NCBI GenBank assembly: GCA_039602395.1
Contig: JBCNJP010000006.1
Location: 11,210,952 to 11,274,951, forward strand
DNA: 64,000 bases
From: Deinandra increscens subsp. villosa
Lineage: Eukaryota; Streptophyta; Magnoliopsida; Asterales; Asteraceae
Direction: 5' to 3'
A model generated the notes under the pieces. The model saw only the letters and a program-made list of their open reading frames with translations. It was not told the DNA's origin and searched no databases. Both the position numbers and the translations under genes were made by a program. This document shows positions 38,055 through 50,383 of the stretch, in pieces. Numbering within the stretch: position 1 is the stretch's first letter; each line of letters starts with the position of its first letter.

Positions 38055-38125
38055 GGTTCCTTCTTCAGCTCCTTCAGTTTCAATTTCTTGGGGCTATCCT
38101 TTTTGGCTCCTGCTGCAAGCACTAA
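38055..38125 (-). pseudogene. terminal-exon-like fragment, lysine-rich
   Basis: On the minus strand a T-rich tract ending in CTACAG is followed by an open stretch encoding LVLAAGAKKDSPKK and LKLKELKKEP, then TGA. It is plausibly the 3' exon of the unit that starts with the H2A fragment upstream. It does not match the histone C-terminus I know, so its source gene is unidentified. Confidence 0.35.
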
Positions 38126-38963
38126 CCCTGTAGATGTAAAAAAAAATCACATAAGGAACACAATGTGAATATGTATGCAATTATGTAAATATGTATGCAA
38201 TTATGTACTCAATTCTTTTATATATAAAACTGAAAGAGATGTTATAAGTGAAGTGAAATAACATGGCACATAAGAATTTAAATATAAACTATGATATTAA
38301 GGGAACCTTTATCAATTTATTATTGAGAGCACAAACTTGCAGAAAATGACAAATTGCTATATCAAAATAGTAAATATGAAAATGCCAACAATTTTTTTCA
38401 AATAAACAGATACCACTTTCTTCATACTCCAATGTACTCAAATGGATGATAGAATAGCAAATTAGATTATTGATATCATCAAAGTGTTAAAGGTGGGCTT
38501 GTATTCCTTTGACTCTCAAAATTTATGTTAAAGAATTTACTTCAGAGTTATGGTTAAGATGTGTAGGTTTTTATAATATGCACGTGTTAATCAAACATGT
38601 GCACATAGTTTCCAATTTAATTACTGTGCGTTGGCTATTTTATACTGTCATTCAAAAATCTAATAGAGAGTTGGGCATTTTATACTGTTATTCAAAATCA
38701 ATCCAAAAGGAAAAACCCAACTCATGGCATCTCCAACTCTTAAAATTTTATTCTAAAAATAGCAAGTGCATGAGAGTAAGATAGAATCGAAAGTGAGCTA
38801 GCCTTTTATAACTGTCAGGTTCACATCTGGCTCTTCTCTTGACACAATTTGTCATCCATTTTTAGCTAACAGAAGGCCATTAAAAAGCTCTATTCTTGTG
38901 GTCTTGTCTTCTTGAGTACACGTTAGGATATTACTTCAGGGGTTATCCAAGCCATTGAGGAGC

Positions 38964-39114
38964 CTACTCAAGCTGTTGCCCAATTCTACTGACCGAGAAC
39001 TGTAGACTGACTGTAATGGACCGAGGCACCGCCTTCTTCCTGGGGACTCTTCCTTTTCGTCCTCCGGCACCCTTTTTGGCTTTTCCGGCAGCTTCCATTA
39101 CTCTTTGTCTATCT
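38964..39114 (-). pseudogene. histone H2A N-terminal fragment
   Basis: From the internal ATG the minus strand reads MEAAGKAKKGAGGRKG, RVPRKKAVPRS and LQFSVSRIGQQ, then a stop after about 44 residues. This is the N-terminal tail and first helix start of plant H2A, where LQFPVGRIGR is usual. The remaining two thirds of the histone fold (docking domain, acidic patch) are absent. A splice-acceptor-like TTTACAG lies just upstream (39115). It cannot make a functional histone and is probably a captured or decayed copy. Confidence 0.8.
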
Positions 39115-40337
39115 GTAAACATAACAAACTGTTGATTATTTTTCTGGGTCACTAGTGAATTATTTATATAATGGTCATCAGTGGAGAGGATCAGGGCTAT
39201 TGAAAGGATGGGTCATACTCGTTACAAAATGTCTTTCACACCTTTTAATAGTTTCTATATGCTTTCCTAAAGTTGAATTTGATTCAGACTTAAAAAAACA
39301 CACCATATTATATGATCAAATTTTATTCTTATTGCTTAACAACTGATGTAAACAAAAATGTTAAGAAGAATTTTAGTTCCTCCATAGGTAAAATCACAAA
39401 AGTTGCATGAGTATTGATGACATGAAGGTTGCGATTCCAAATCTTCAACATGTATGAATCAACCTATCGCCGAGCTCTAGTACCATCAACAGAATCGAAT
39501 AGACCCAGATCATCATTATCATTCATCATCCAAAAATGAAACAGAAACTATATCATCAAGAAACGATGGAAATCATCAGAATCAAACATCAGGAAGTTGT
39601 GTTGAAAAACAGAAGATGCCCAAAACACAACTTATAGTTAAATGCAGAAATAACGGCACAAACATCCAAAGCATGAATCACTCAAAACTCAAAAAGATCA
39701 CAATTTTGTGAATAGTTTAAACCCACAACTTTTGAGTTCATTCCCAAAGAAAGCATAATCATCAAATATTCATAGATGCACTAATTAAGCTACAAAAATG
39801 AAAAAACTCTATTGTTAAAGATACATCATACGCAAAGAGCTAAGATGATTATTGATCAGATTAGCAAAATACCCCAAGAATACATTGAGAAACGGATGGA
39901 AATACATGAAATTAGTTATTTAAATCTATGATATAAGCACTCTGGTTAAAAAAATAATCTGGATCTGATCCTAAGACAAACACCTCAATTCCTCAAACAT
40001 CAAAACCGCACCCAATCACCCATCCCTTGCAACGAAAAGCAAGGATCAGAAAATCCCTGACAAACCTAAGCATATAAAGATGTAATCAAACTGAGAAGAA
40101 GGCCAACAAAAAACATCAACAATGCACCTCCACTCAGAAGAAAGTCAAGCATCAAAACAGCCAAAAAAGAACCGCAAAATATCACAATGGAGGTGATTTG
40201 AGGAAAAACACCGAGCACGAAGATCGATGGTACGAAATTGAGAAACCCCAGCATATAAGCATGTAATCAATTACGAAATTGAACCATATAAACATGTAAT
40301 CGGTGGATGTGAATGCAATTGAAGAAGAACAGAATTA

Positions 40338-40400
40338 CCTGCTTTGTCGATTGAGGATTTGTGAAGAGACCAAACTGAATCCAGATGCGTATATAAGGAA
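40338..40400 (-). promoter_or_regulatory. promoter and 5' leader exon-like segment upstream of the H2A fragment
   Basis: On the minus strand TTATATACGC (TATA-like, about 40390) is followed by a short leader ending AAAGCAG|GTAATTC at about 40338, a good splice donor. With the acceptor at 39115 this would give a leader intron of about 1.2 kb before the H2A ATG. Confidence 0.4.
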
Positions 40401-40701
40401 ATGCGTTAACAACTCCACGGCAACTGTTCTTGCTCCTGTAGACGTCCTTTAGGCATGGCGTTCAATGAGGGGGGTGGGGAGGGTGGTACGATGGGGTTGA
40501 ATTTCATGGCTGGAGGGATGGGAGGAGTAAAGCAACAGTACAGGCTCTATTATGAATTGGCAGCAAACGAAGAAATGAGGCATGCATAAGGGATTGTAAA
40601 CTCAACTTTAAAAGGGGTAACCTACATATGCATAAGAAGTTGTAACTTAAGCATCAAAGATGATACAACATGTTGTGTATTGTATTATAGGTTAATTATC
40701 G

Positions 40702-40730
40702 CCGCAATGCGTGGGCAGATCAAATTCTAG
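40702..40730 (+). mobile_element. Helitron 3' terminus
   Basis: A hairpin (CCGC-AATGC-GTGG, with one wobble pair) is followed by an 11-nt spacer and CTAG at 40727-40730, then host T. The 5' TC end was not located. The H2A-derived unit may lie within this element. Confidence 0.5.
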
Positions 40731-40916
40731 TGTAGTGTAAAATTCAAAGTTATTATACCACTTTAGATTGGTTTTTAATTCGTAAAATATAAAAACATGT
40801 GCACTTGTATTTCAAATTATCTTGATTTTTCAACAATTGTACTAACACACTTCAATTTTCAATTTAAGAAAACTGGTGAGTAAACAGACAAATTTGAGAG
40901 ATTAATTATTGTCATC

Positions 40917-41238
40917 AGAGCATTTACAGTCCGTTCTGTATAATTATATGAGTGTAGTTTTTAAAATTTAAGGTTTGGTTGTAAGTGGTTGTAAGTGGTT
41001 GTAAGTGGTTGTAAGTGGTTGTAAGTGGAGAAGAGAGAAAAGATATTAAAATTCTGTATGTTTGACAAAAAAATCTTATTTCTGTTAAATTTAAGGTTTT
41101 GTTATAAGTGGAAGAGAGAGAAAATGGTATAAAACTGTATTATTTAATTGTGGTTGTGAGTAAAAGAAAGAAAAAAAATAATGATAAATATATAAATTAT
41201 AAGAATAAGAATGGGGAGTGAGTTGCGGATGCTCTCAT
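40917..41238. mobile_element. probable MITE with GAGCAT ends and internal minisatellite
   Basis: The outer sequence GAGCATTTACAGTCCG and the complement of the right side, GAGCATCCGCAACTCA, are weak inverted repeats. Inside, GGTTGTAAGT is repeated five times in tandem (about 40976-41029). Confidence 0.45.
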
Positions 41239-41913
41239 ATCAGTTCTATGCATATATCAATTTACATCATACGATTATGACGGTGTAAATTTATTTTCTT
41301 TAACACATAACATTTTTATATAGTGATTAGGTAATTTGTTTGTAGATTTGTGAGAAGTTCTTTACTATACCAATGTGTTACTGACATAAGAAGACCTCCT
41401 CCTATCACTTTTTGCATTATCCTACTAAGAAAAGGATTAGTAATAAATAAATATAAATATATGGAACAAAAGTATACATAAATGTTATATACCCTTTTCT
41501 CTTTATTTGCATGCATGAGATGGTTATTTATTGTTTTTCAATTATAAAAGTTTGATAAAAGTACAATGGCATAAAAGTATTATCCGCAAACATTCGCAAG
41601 CAAATGAGGTGAGAGAGGGATGTGCCAAATATATGCTAGAATATATAACATTCATGTGATACTTGTTAGTCTATAAAATTGTTAAACCAATATCGACTTT
41701 TATGATGAACTGAGTCTTTAGAGATTGTTTTAAGTGTATGAATGTATATTACTGGATAATTACTCCTTTGGCAGTTAGCAAGTTTCTCGCCAATACGAAC
41801 TGTCAAGGGAGATTTGTCCTGCAATACATATTATACATATTTTGTTACTCTAGCTCGCACACGAATAGTTTTTCTTACGTTTGAAGTCCTGGACTACAAT
41901 AAGGATCCACATT

Positions 41914-42479
41914 CGGGGGCGGACCTACCCAAAAGGAAGGGGTAGCGTCCACTACCCATGAACTTTTAATGCGATGAGTAATTTTTTTTAGGTTTTCGGT
42001 ATTTCGCTACCCCCTGAAACGAATTTTCCGCTACCCCTGAAAATATTTTACGCTACCCCTCAAAGCGATTTTATGGTTTTTATTTTAAGCCTGACATGAA
42101 AATATGATCAAAAGCCCGTTAATTACCTAAAACTGAACAACTAATAAGTTTGTGCATTTTAAAATAGAACTTGTAAGTATAGGGGGGTGAAGTGAAACAA
42201 ATGAAGTGGATAACAAAACTCTATCGACCTTTGGAATCTGACATATTTTGGCCCCTCAAATTTAACTTAATGCATTTTCAAAGAAAAAATTTCTGATGCA
42301 TTTTTAATGAAGGACTTTTGTCCAAAATAAAAAAGTTTTGCGCTGACCTGGCAGCTCAACTCCAGCCAGGGGCTCCGCCCTTTGGACCCCCTTCTCTCGG
42401 GGGCGCTGCCTCCGAATCCCCGTTAGTACCTACAAAAAAAATGAACACTATCCCTAAAAAAATTATGGATCCACCCCTG
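41914..42479. mobile_element. non-autonomous hAT element (566 bp)
   Basis: The ends CGGGGGCGGACCTACCC and (complement) CAGGGGTGGATCCAT match hAT-type CAGGGG termini. They are flanked by 8-bp duplications TCCACATT (41906-41913) and TCCACGTT (42480-42487), which differ at one base. No transposase is present. Confidence 0.75.
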
Positions 42480-42544
42480 TCCACGTTACCTTGTTTTGTT
42501 ACATATACGTACTCAATGCCAATGTGATTTAAGTATCATGGCAA

Positions 42545-42580
42545 CGAGATGTTTACCACCACGCGCGTTGCTGCGGGATT
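42545..42580 (-). mobile_element. Helitron-like 3' terminus (variant CTCG end)
   Basis: Minus-strand reading gives an imperfect GC hairpin (CCCGCAGCAACGCGCGTGG), a spacer, then CTCG and T. It resembles the terminus at 30932. The body may be the repeat-rich sequence to its right. Confidence 0.4.
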
Positions 42581-42629
42581 GAATTTGTATACTGAACGAA
42601 AGTCAAAAAATTAAGTTGTATAAACCGTA

Positions 42630-43170
42630 AAAGTTTAAAAGTCTCGTGGTGAAAGTATAAAACTATAGAAGTATACTAAAAGCGAAAGTAGAAAAGTTAC
42701 AAGTTTCGTGGCAAAAGTAGAAGACAAAAAAACTTAAAACAAAAATAAAAACTTTAAAAGTTAGAGGGTTAAAAAGTTAAGGAGTATAATACGTAAAAGT
42801 CTAAAAGTCTCGTGGTGAAAGTATAAAACTATAAAAATATATTAAGTTAAGGGGTATAAAACGTAAAAGTCTAAAAGTCTTATGGTGAAAGTATAAAACT
42901 ATAAAAGTATACTAAAAAAAATAGAAAAGTTAAAAGTTTCGTGGCTAAAGTATAAGACAACAAAACTTAAAACAAAAAAAACTTTAAAAGTTAGAGGGTT
43001 AAAAAGTTAAGGGGTATTAAACGTAAAAGTCTAAAAGTCTTGTAGTGAAAGTATAAAACTATACAAATATATACTAAAAACGAAAGTAGAAAAGTTAAAA
43101 AGTTTCGTGGCCAAAGTAGAAGACAACAAAACTTAAAACAAAAAAAAAACTTTAAAAGTTAAAGAGTACA
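42630..43170. repeat. minisatellite-like array, about four units of 70-190 bp
   Basis: Units share 'taaaagtctcgtggtgaaag', 'aaagtttcgtggc' and 'ttagagggttaaaaagtta'. One unit is a short deletion form. It is AT-rich, non-coding and probably the body of the adjacent Helitron-like element. Confidence 0.75.
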
Positions 43171-45033
43171 AAACACAAGAGTATTAAACATATGTGACTA
43201 AACTATGAAAACCAAAAGTTTACTATTTCATTAAAATAAAAGTTTTTAAAAGTTTAAGGGGTAGAAACTGTCAAAACCCCAAAATTTTGTGGTCAAACTA
43301 TGAGAAATGAGATGTCTCCTATCAAAATTATAACAAATATAAAAAGTGGTGACTAAAGTATGAGATACTAAAAGTATACTATTCACCAACCAAATTTCGT
43401 TGTATAATTAATAAATTGGCAATGATGGTTTGGTATGTGTAGTCGTGTAGAATACGTAGGCTTGTCGAATGACATGAATCCATCAAGATTGACGAGGCTC
43501 TTTTTATTTTCCTGTTATTGGTTTTTAATTAGTTGTTTCATTTAAGCATTATATTGAAACATATGTTTAAAGTTGAGAGGGCATGTTAAGATTGATTTAG
43601 GTTTTCTCTACTTTATAGTAGGATATCTAAATTTGTTTTTACTTTGATATTGAATTCATTATCGAAATTGTTTATTGTTTATATATTTACGATATATATT
43701 ATTATTCCGTTTATCAAAACTACGACTTATATCAAAGTATTATCGAAACAGGCATAGAATGTACGATAGAATGTGTCATAGAATTTTCTGTAAAATGTGT
43801 CATAGAATGTGCTATACAATGTGTTTTATTGATTTTTATATCGTATTGTATGTTGATAGTTATTATGTATTTATGTATATGCATTATAGTTGTTGTACAC
43901 TCACTCAGTAAAACGTTTTACCTAGGCGTATGTGTGCTTACATGTATGTTAGGTTACAAGGCTAATGAGGGAAGATATCGGAATAGCACTCGAGAGTCTT
44001 AAGAAGACTTTTTTTTTTAATTGTAACAAGTGTATTTTTTTGTGAAAATCTTTTATGATTGTAAAGTTTTATGTATCTTTTAGATTGATGTTTGAATTTT
44101 ACTTTTGTACAAGTGATACGACACCCATAGCACTTGTATGGATTTGAGCCCTCATTATTTATATGAAGAAGCAATCACCGTACTACTAGGCTACAAAGCT
44201 ATTGGTGACGCCGCTTTTTTTTACCTTACAAATTGTAAGTTTTCTATTTTGAATTGCTTTAGTTTCATTTTCAGTTTCTTTGTTTAGGTTAAATTTTTTC
44301 TGCAAGTTAATTTCTTCATTTTAAGCTAATCGTTTAGAGTAAATTACACGGTGATCCTTGTGGTTCGAACAAATATACAAATTTACTCCCTGTGTTTTAA
44401 AATTATGAACATAATCAGTATTAATCTGAAAGGCCCTATGATTCTTTTACATCTTTAACTTTTCAAAAATTATAGTTTTAACTTTGTAAGTTAGTATGCT
44501 TTTTTAATTTTAACCCAACCCGGCGGCAACCCTACATGTCACAAGCCCCTTTGTCATGGTGTCATCACCACCACCCACCACCCACCACCCGTCGTTTTTT
44601 CTTTGTTTCTATCGGCACCACCTCCTTCTCGTCTGCCTCCACCCATTAACCACAACCTAAAGTTCAAGAATCGGAATACACAACTTTTCACAACAATATG
44701 TTCCTTGTCAACGCAATTCAGCACACAGAACAAAACCCAGATTTCATTGAAGATATAGAAGATGCCTTATCTTGTTGACAAAAAAAATCCAATCAGCAGT
44801 TGATCCAGGACTTTAGGCGAAATGTAGGAGTGATATTAAGTGTTCATTGATGACTCCCCTAACCAAATAATGAACTTGGTTTTCAATAAGGATAATAAGA
44901 GAGTACACCGAGATCAAAACTTTAAGGATAATTCATGGTACATATTGTTCGTACAAACAATTTTCAGCCAGATATGCATGTTTTGGGAGAAAAGTACAGA
45001 TTAAAAACATGATCACAATCATCATCCTGATAC
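43171..45033. other. intergenic, 3' flank of the tRNA-binding protein gene
   Basis: There is no supported gene. The ORF at 43675-43911 is built from repeated 'agaatgtgtcatag' units. A CCACCACCCACC tract is at about 44570, and sequence typical of decayed repeats ('gtaaattacacggtgatcc') is at about 44340. The region just before 45034 probably contains the 3' UTR of the minus-strand gene. Confidence 0.5.
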
Positions 45034-48000
45034 TCATTTGATACTGGCATTAGATAAGGTAGATGTGCATGGTCCAGCTGATGTCATAAATGGGACTCCC
45101 TTGAATGTGGCCACACCTTTGTCATCCGTGAAAAGATTCTGCAACAATGAATAATTCATGTTAATAAACGCCACTCGTGAGTCAACTACAACTTCAAATG
45201 ATTTGAAGTTTGATTTAAGTATGTGAACTGACTTTTTAGAGTCAAAAAGTTGAAAATCCAAAGTCAAACATGACATGTTTTCGACAATATGTGAAGAAAG
45301 ATGTATCTTTAAGAACTTGTGCGTATGTTAAAGCTGCATTTCGTTAAAGATAATTACCGGTGTTATCTTGTCAAGCTGTTTCTTTTTGGGGTTCAAAACG
45401 TCTTCTGGCTTTCCTTCGTGCCTGTATGAGACATATTGGCATTAGTGCGTTATAATACAATGAAACTTCAAGCACAGCACAAGAAACGGATAATCAGGGT
45501 ATAATCATGTATTTGTATAACATGTTTTGGTTGATATTCACATATCTATGAGCATGCGATACCTATTTGATCATACAAAATGTTTAAAACATAGTATTTT
45601 ACGGAGTTGGCAACATGCACAAGCTAAGGGGTTAAAATATATCAGTTTGCAACCCAACAAGATTTTCTTTGTTTGTTCGTTTTGATTTATAAACAAATCT
45701 TATCTTAATAATTCTAATAAAGCAATAAAATTTGTGCCATATGTCTTATTTATAAATGGTCCACATCACCATCGCCACATGTCAAGCTCACATTGAATTA
45801 CCAATTTAGTAAATCATCAATTAAAATTGATTACCAATTTTGTCAAAAACTAAAATTTTATTTTAAAATTTGAAAAAATTAATTTTAGTAAATCATCAAT
45901 TAAAATTATTTTAAAATAAATTTCTTAAATGTATTAAATTATTATTTAATATATTATAAGAATTTTATATCAATCATAATTTTCAAATTTCTTAATCATT
46001 ACCTTTTTCTTTGTATATATCTAATATTATAAATCTATATTCAGCCCGTGTAATACACGGGTTAGTAACCTAGTGTATTATATATGAATAACAATTACAA
46101 TATTAAAATTAAATTATATTCTAATGAAAAAATAATTGTGAAAATAGCATTGGGTTTATTATTATTAGTAACCATAACCAAAAAAATTTCTTCATATGTA
46201 ATTTGATGCGTACCCAGAAAACGTAACACATTCACCAATTTTAGCCCCTTCGGGAACAATCAAAGGCTCTACAGCGGTATGATCTGCATTTGAAGCGCAG
46301 AGCACCTGCAAGATAACAAAAGAAAAAGGCCTCTAAAAATGCGCACATGAGAATTAAACTTTGTTGGCTCAATAAAAGTTGAAAAGAAGAAACCGAATGA
46401 AAAGAGTGCAAACGGAAAACATTTTAACAATGAATGTGACTCCGTATACCCAAAACATATAAATAAACAAAAAAAAAATATCAGTTGGTATACATCTAAG
46501 AAAACTTGCAGTTGGTATACATCCAAGAAAACTTGCAGTTGGTATACATCCAAGAAAACTTGCAACTTGTATGAGAAACAGTCTTGGTCAATCAGAAACC
46601 AACAATTTTGGTAATGAAATCTAAAAGCTACAGTCCTAGGAAAATCATAGAAATAAAACACAGCAAGATTGATGTATGGGGAAAAGAGTTGATACCAGTC
46701 CTTCTGAAACCACGTCTCTTAACTTTCCAGGTTTCACATTTGTGATAAATGCCACAAGACGGTTCTATGTCAAAGAAGCATAAAAACAAGCATTAAGAAT
46801 TTAGCATATGAATTTTATACAACAGTGTTTCTTTGCCAACATTATTCATACCGTCAACTCATCTGGACGGCAATACTTTGCCAAACCACTGACCACCTGC
46901 CGGAATTTACCCTCCCCAACATCTATTTCCTCGACCAATAAACTGAAACATCCAAGCAGTCAGTCAATGAGAGTGAACCACAGTAATAGGGGCAAAATGG
47001 TTCGACTTAGATTGTGTGTTCATCACAAACAGGTTGATGAAAAAGACTAGCTAAAATGCGACCACAGTAAACAGGTTGAAACTCGTTAGAAGTATTTTCT
47101 TAATGCAAACAGCTTCCTAAATCATTTTTACTAAAGTTTAGATTATATTGTAATAATATTGTTGTATAATCATAACTAACACATTACTTATTTATCAAAT
47201 AGATTTAGAAACCGATAAAAAAATGTTTGCAGACCAACCCGAAATTTTGACTGTTTTGCCAAAAATAGATGACAAAAGGTATCTTAATAGTTACCTGTCA
47301 GCTGAGGGATGTTTGGAAGCCTTACGAATGAGTCCAACCTGGATTTTTAATAAGCTGACACTTAATTCTTTATCTTTGTCATCTGGTACCTTTTCAGGCA
47401 ATTTCTTTTTCTCTGTGGCAGCTTCTTTTTTTCCTGTTGCTTGTTTATTCAACTTCAAGCAAAATTTTAAGTAAATTCAAGCTTGCAAAAAGTTAATAAT
47501 ACTACTCGAAGAATGTTATCAGTACTAAAAAAAGTTAGTACCCAAACTTGTTATTTAGGTCAAACCACAGGGACCATTCATGTAATTAAGTCTAAATTTT
47601 ATTTTTTAACATAGATCACAAAAAAACATGCATGAAGTATTCAAATGTCATGTCGCCATCACGTCATCATGTGTACGAAAAAGGGGTTAATGTCATAGGA
47701 TCGCACCATACTTAGGTTGGTTGTCTCTTTTGGTAATTATACTCGTAATGTCCCAAAAAACACATTGTTCCAATGAGCTGATTAGTAATTTAGAGGACAT
47801 GTGGCAAACCACCTTATCAGAAAATGAGCTAGTTTGGTTTATAGTTTTTGCAATGGAAAAGTTTGGTAGTTATACTTCTTTGAAAGAGGCTAGTTTGATA
47901 CTTAAGTGATAAACCAACTAATAAAAAATATGTAGCATATGCAAGAAAACGGCCATCAGATGATTGAATTGCCAAATTAACTCATTTCAAAAAAGGTAAT

Positions 48001-50383
48001 TACCAGCACAAAACATTATCAAGTCTAATTTTCTAATTTCTACACACGCCATCAACTTATGACTTTAGCGCTAAAGAAAATAAGCACACATCAGAACCTA
48101 CAGAAACCATACCGCGGCAGATTGTTTCTCTAAGTCAGCTCCTGAATTTGCTGCTTTTGCATTCGGGGGAGCCTTTTTTGTGTTTGACTCAGCCTTTTTA
48201 GTACTTGAATCGGCTTCCCCCTTTGCTGTCTGTTTGGCCAGCTGAACAAGGAAAAAGAAGAATTTTCAGAGGAAGAAAATATATAAAATGTGCTTTGCAA
48301 GTGGCTAATAGCCCAGATAATACAACTTTCTTCTCAAGGGATATAAGTTCTTGAACTTCGGAGTTAGATGCCACGATTGAATGATTATATGCGAGCTTTA
48401 GGGAACAAAATAACAAAAATAAAAGCCACTTATCACTAAATATGAATAAATTGTAGTATCAAGCTCCTTTTCATAATATTATGTTTCAACTACTACTATG
48501 AAAGACTAAGCACAAACATGATGAAAAGCAGATGTGAGATATTACAGTTCATTAGTAAAACTTATATAGATTCTACTTACCGGAGGATCAAAAGGGGCCT
48601 TCTCTAGAACAATCCTTTCAAATAGCCCTCCGAAGTCATGGATACTCTGCAAGTTGAATCAGGATAATTGGTGAAAAAGAAAAGAAGAAAGTAAGTGTCT
48701 ACCAATACCGGAACAAAAAAAAGAGCAAACTAACAGTATTGTGAAGCACTAAATTTTACAATTGGCTCACTAATTGGTAAAGAAAATGTGATAATGAATA
48801 AAAGATCTCCAATTCCTCAGTTTAAAATGTAACAGACGGATGGTAGTTTTTATCATTCTAGTAAATCGGCTTCCTAGTTCAATAATGCTAGAAATTGTGC
48901 AATAACAAAACTAAAAAGTACATGATGTGATTGATGTCTCAAGGTAAAAGAAACCCCAATACCTGGATGTAATCCATCCATCTCATCAGATGCGGCAGTT
49001 TATTCCTGTCTGAGTTTGGAAGACTAATCTGCCATCAGCAGACAGTATATATTATGAATCACATGAACAAAGCTTAACAAAATAATAAATATTTAAAGTT
49101 CATGCAGAAAAAGAAACTAAAAACCATGAGCAGGTATAAACAAACCAAAGATTACTGATAATCTTCATAGAACAATTTTAACTAAGAAATATATGTGTTG
49201 AAGCAAATGTACATATGAAAAATCAATTCACTTCCAGTTATAGAATATCCCCATATCTGGTTGTTCCTACATTCACCCGAGATTCTTGCTCAACGGGAAC
49301 AATTTTCATTCTCTAAATGCATTAAGCTTCATAGTGATATACAATGACGATGGTGACAACTGAACTATCACAAAAGATGAAAATTTCATACCACATATGG
49401 ATGAAAAGTTGAAAAAACAATTATATCAGCATCAGAAGGTATGTATCCACCACCCACAAGAACAGAATACTCAGTCAAGTATTCATTTATTTGGCGTAGA
49501 ACCGTTTTGCATCTCTCAGAATCTGATGGGAAATTCTCTGCAAACGTCATCCATTTGTTTAACTGCCAAAAGAAGAGTACTAAGATCAGCATAAATACTC
49601 TTTCTTTATCACCAACTCATCATGTAGATTACAAAGAAGATAGTCACAGAGTCTACCCAATATAAGAAACACAATTCCATTGGGAAATCGAATTTAGTTA
49701 AAGAATGCAATATTACATTGATATCAACTCACCTCCTCATTCTCATAAGCAGTCTTCGTGATGTTAACACACAAGCTCTTGAGATCATTCCCCACATCAT
49801 CCAAGAATTTTGTCTGTGTAGAAGATTTGGAAGTAGGAAGCTCAACAAGCAAAATTACGAAAAACTAAAATCACAATAGAATATCATGGAACTTATGAAC
49901 TGCATATCATAAGGAGGCAGCTCAACAAGCAAAATTGTTGTGATGATTAGTAATATATGCCCTATCCAGCTGCTCAACTGTTGAAAAAAATATCAACAAA
50001 ACGTAGAATTGCTGGTGCAATGAGGAAATTAAACGCATACAGTTAAAATTTGTAGATAATTTAAAAAACATTCGATTATACAAACGGTATGTGTGCCTTT
50101 GGTGAAGATACGAGATGCTAAGCAATACACCGAAACTTATTTCTTCCGACAACACGTAAGTTCACAGTTCAAACAAAAACAAGTAAGCAAGCAAATACTT
50201 GGAACAATAACTAGCAAAATCGATAATCAAGCTCAAGCAGCAGAAAATGAAATCAGATATGATTTGACTGAGTTAGAGAATGTTGAACTGAAACTTACAG
50301 CATCCAGAGATCGGGATTTACATAGAGCCGATACGATTGTTCGTTTTCTTTGCAAAATCGCGCCTTCCTTATCAGACGCCATT
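45034..50383 (-). CDS. AIMP1/Arc1p-like tRNA-binding (EMAPII/OB-fold) protein, 12 exons
   Basis: The exons are 50299-50383, 49733-49813, 49392-49562, 48963-49028, 48581-48646, 48113-48241, 47295-47452, 46852-46942, 46696-46764, 46214-46305, 45358-45421 and 45034-45138. All have GT-AG borders and consistent phases. The product is about 391 residues. It has an N-terminal GST-C-like helical part (about 29-156), a Lys/Ala-rich linker (about 157-240), and a C-terminal tRNA-binding OB domain (HPSADSLLVEEIDVGEGKFR, RQVVSGLAKY, NVKPGKLRDV, VLCASNADHTAVEPLIVPEG, GVPFMTSAGPCTS). Such proteins are known to deliver tRNA to aminoacyl-tRNA synthetases in the cytosol. In exon 1 the frame starting at ATG 50383 hits TAA after 21 codons, while the family-like IVSALCK follows one base out of frame. 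That implies a 1-nt insertion near 50343, a sequence error or a pseudogene. Confidence 0.88.
45698..46073 (+). mobile_element. 376-bp non-autonomous Helitron in intron 10
   Basis: It starts TCTTATCTTAATAAT after host A. It ends with hairpin CCCGTGTAATACACGGG, spacer and CTAG, followed by host T. It lies wholly in the intron between exons 10 and 11 and opposite in orientation to the gene. Confidence 0.85.
46484..46564. repeat. 27-bp tandem repeat, three copies, in intron 9
   Basis: Three copies of a 27-bp unit beginning GTTGGTATACATC and ending AAAACTTGCA start at 46484, 46511 and 46538, with one base differing in the first. Confidence 0.95.
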
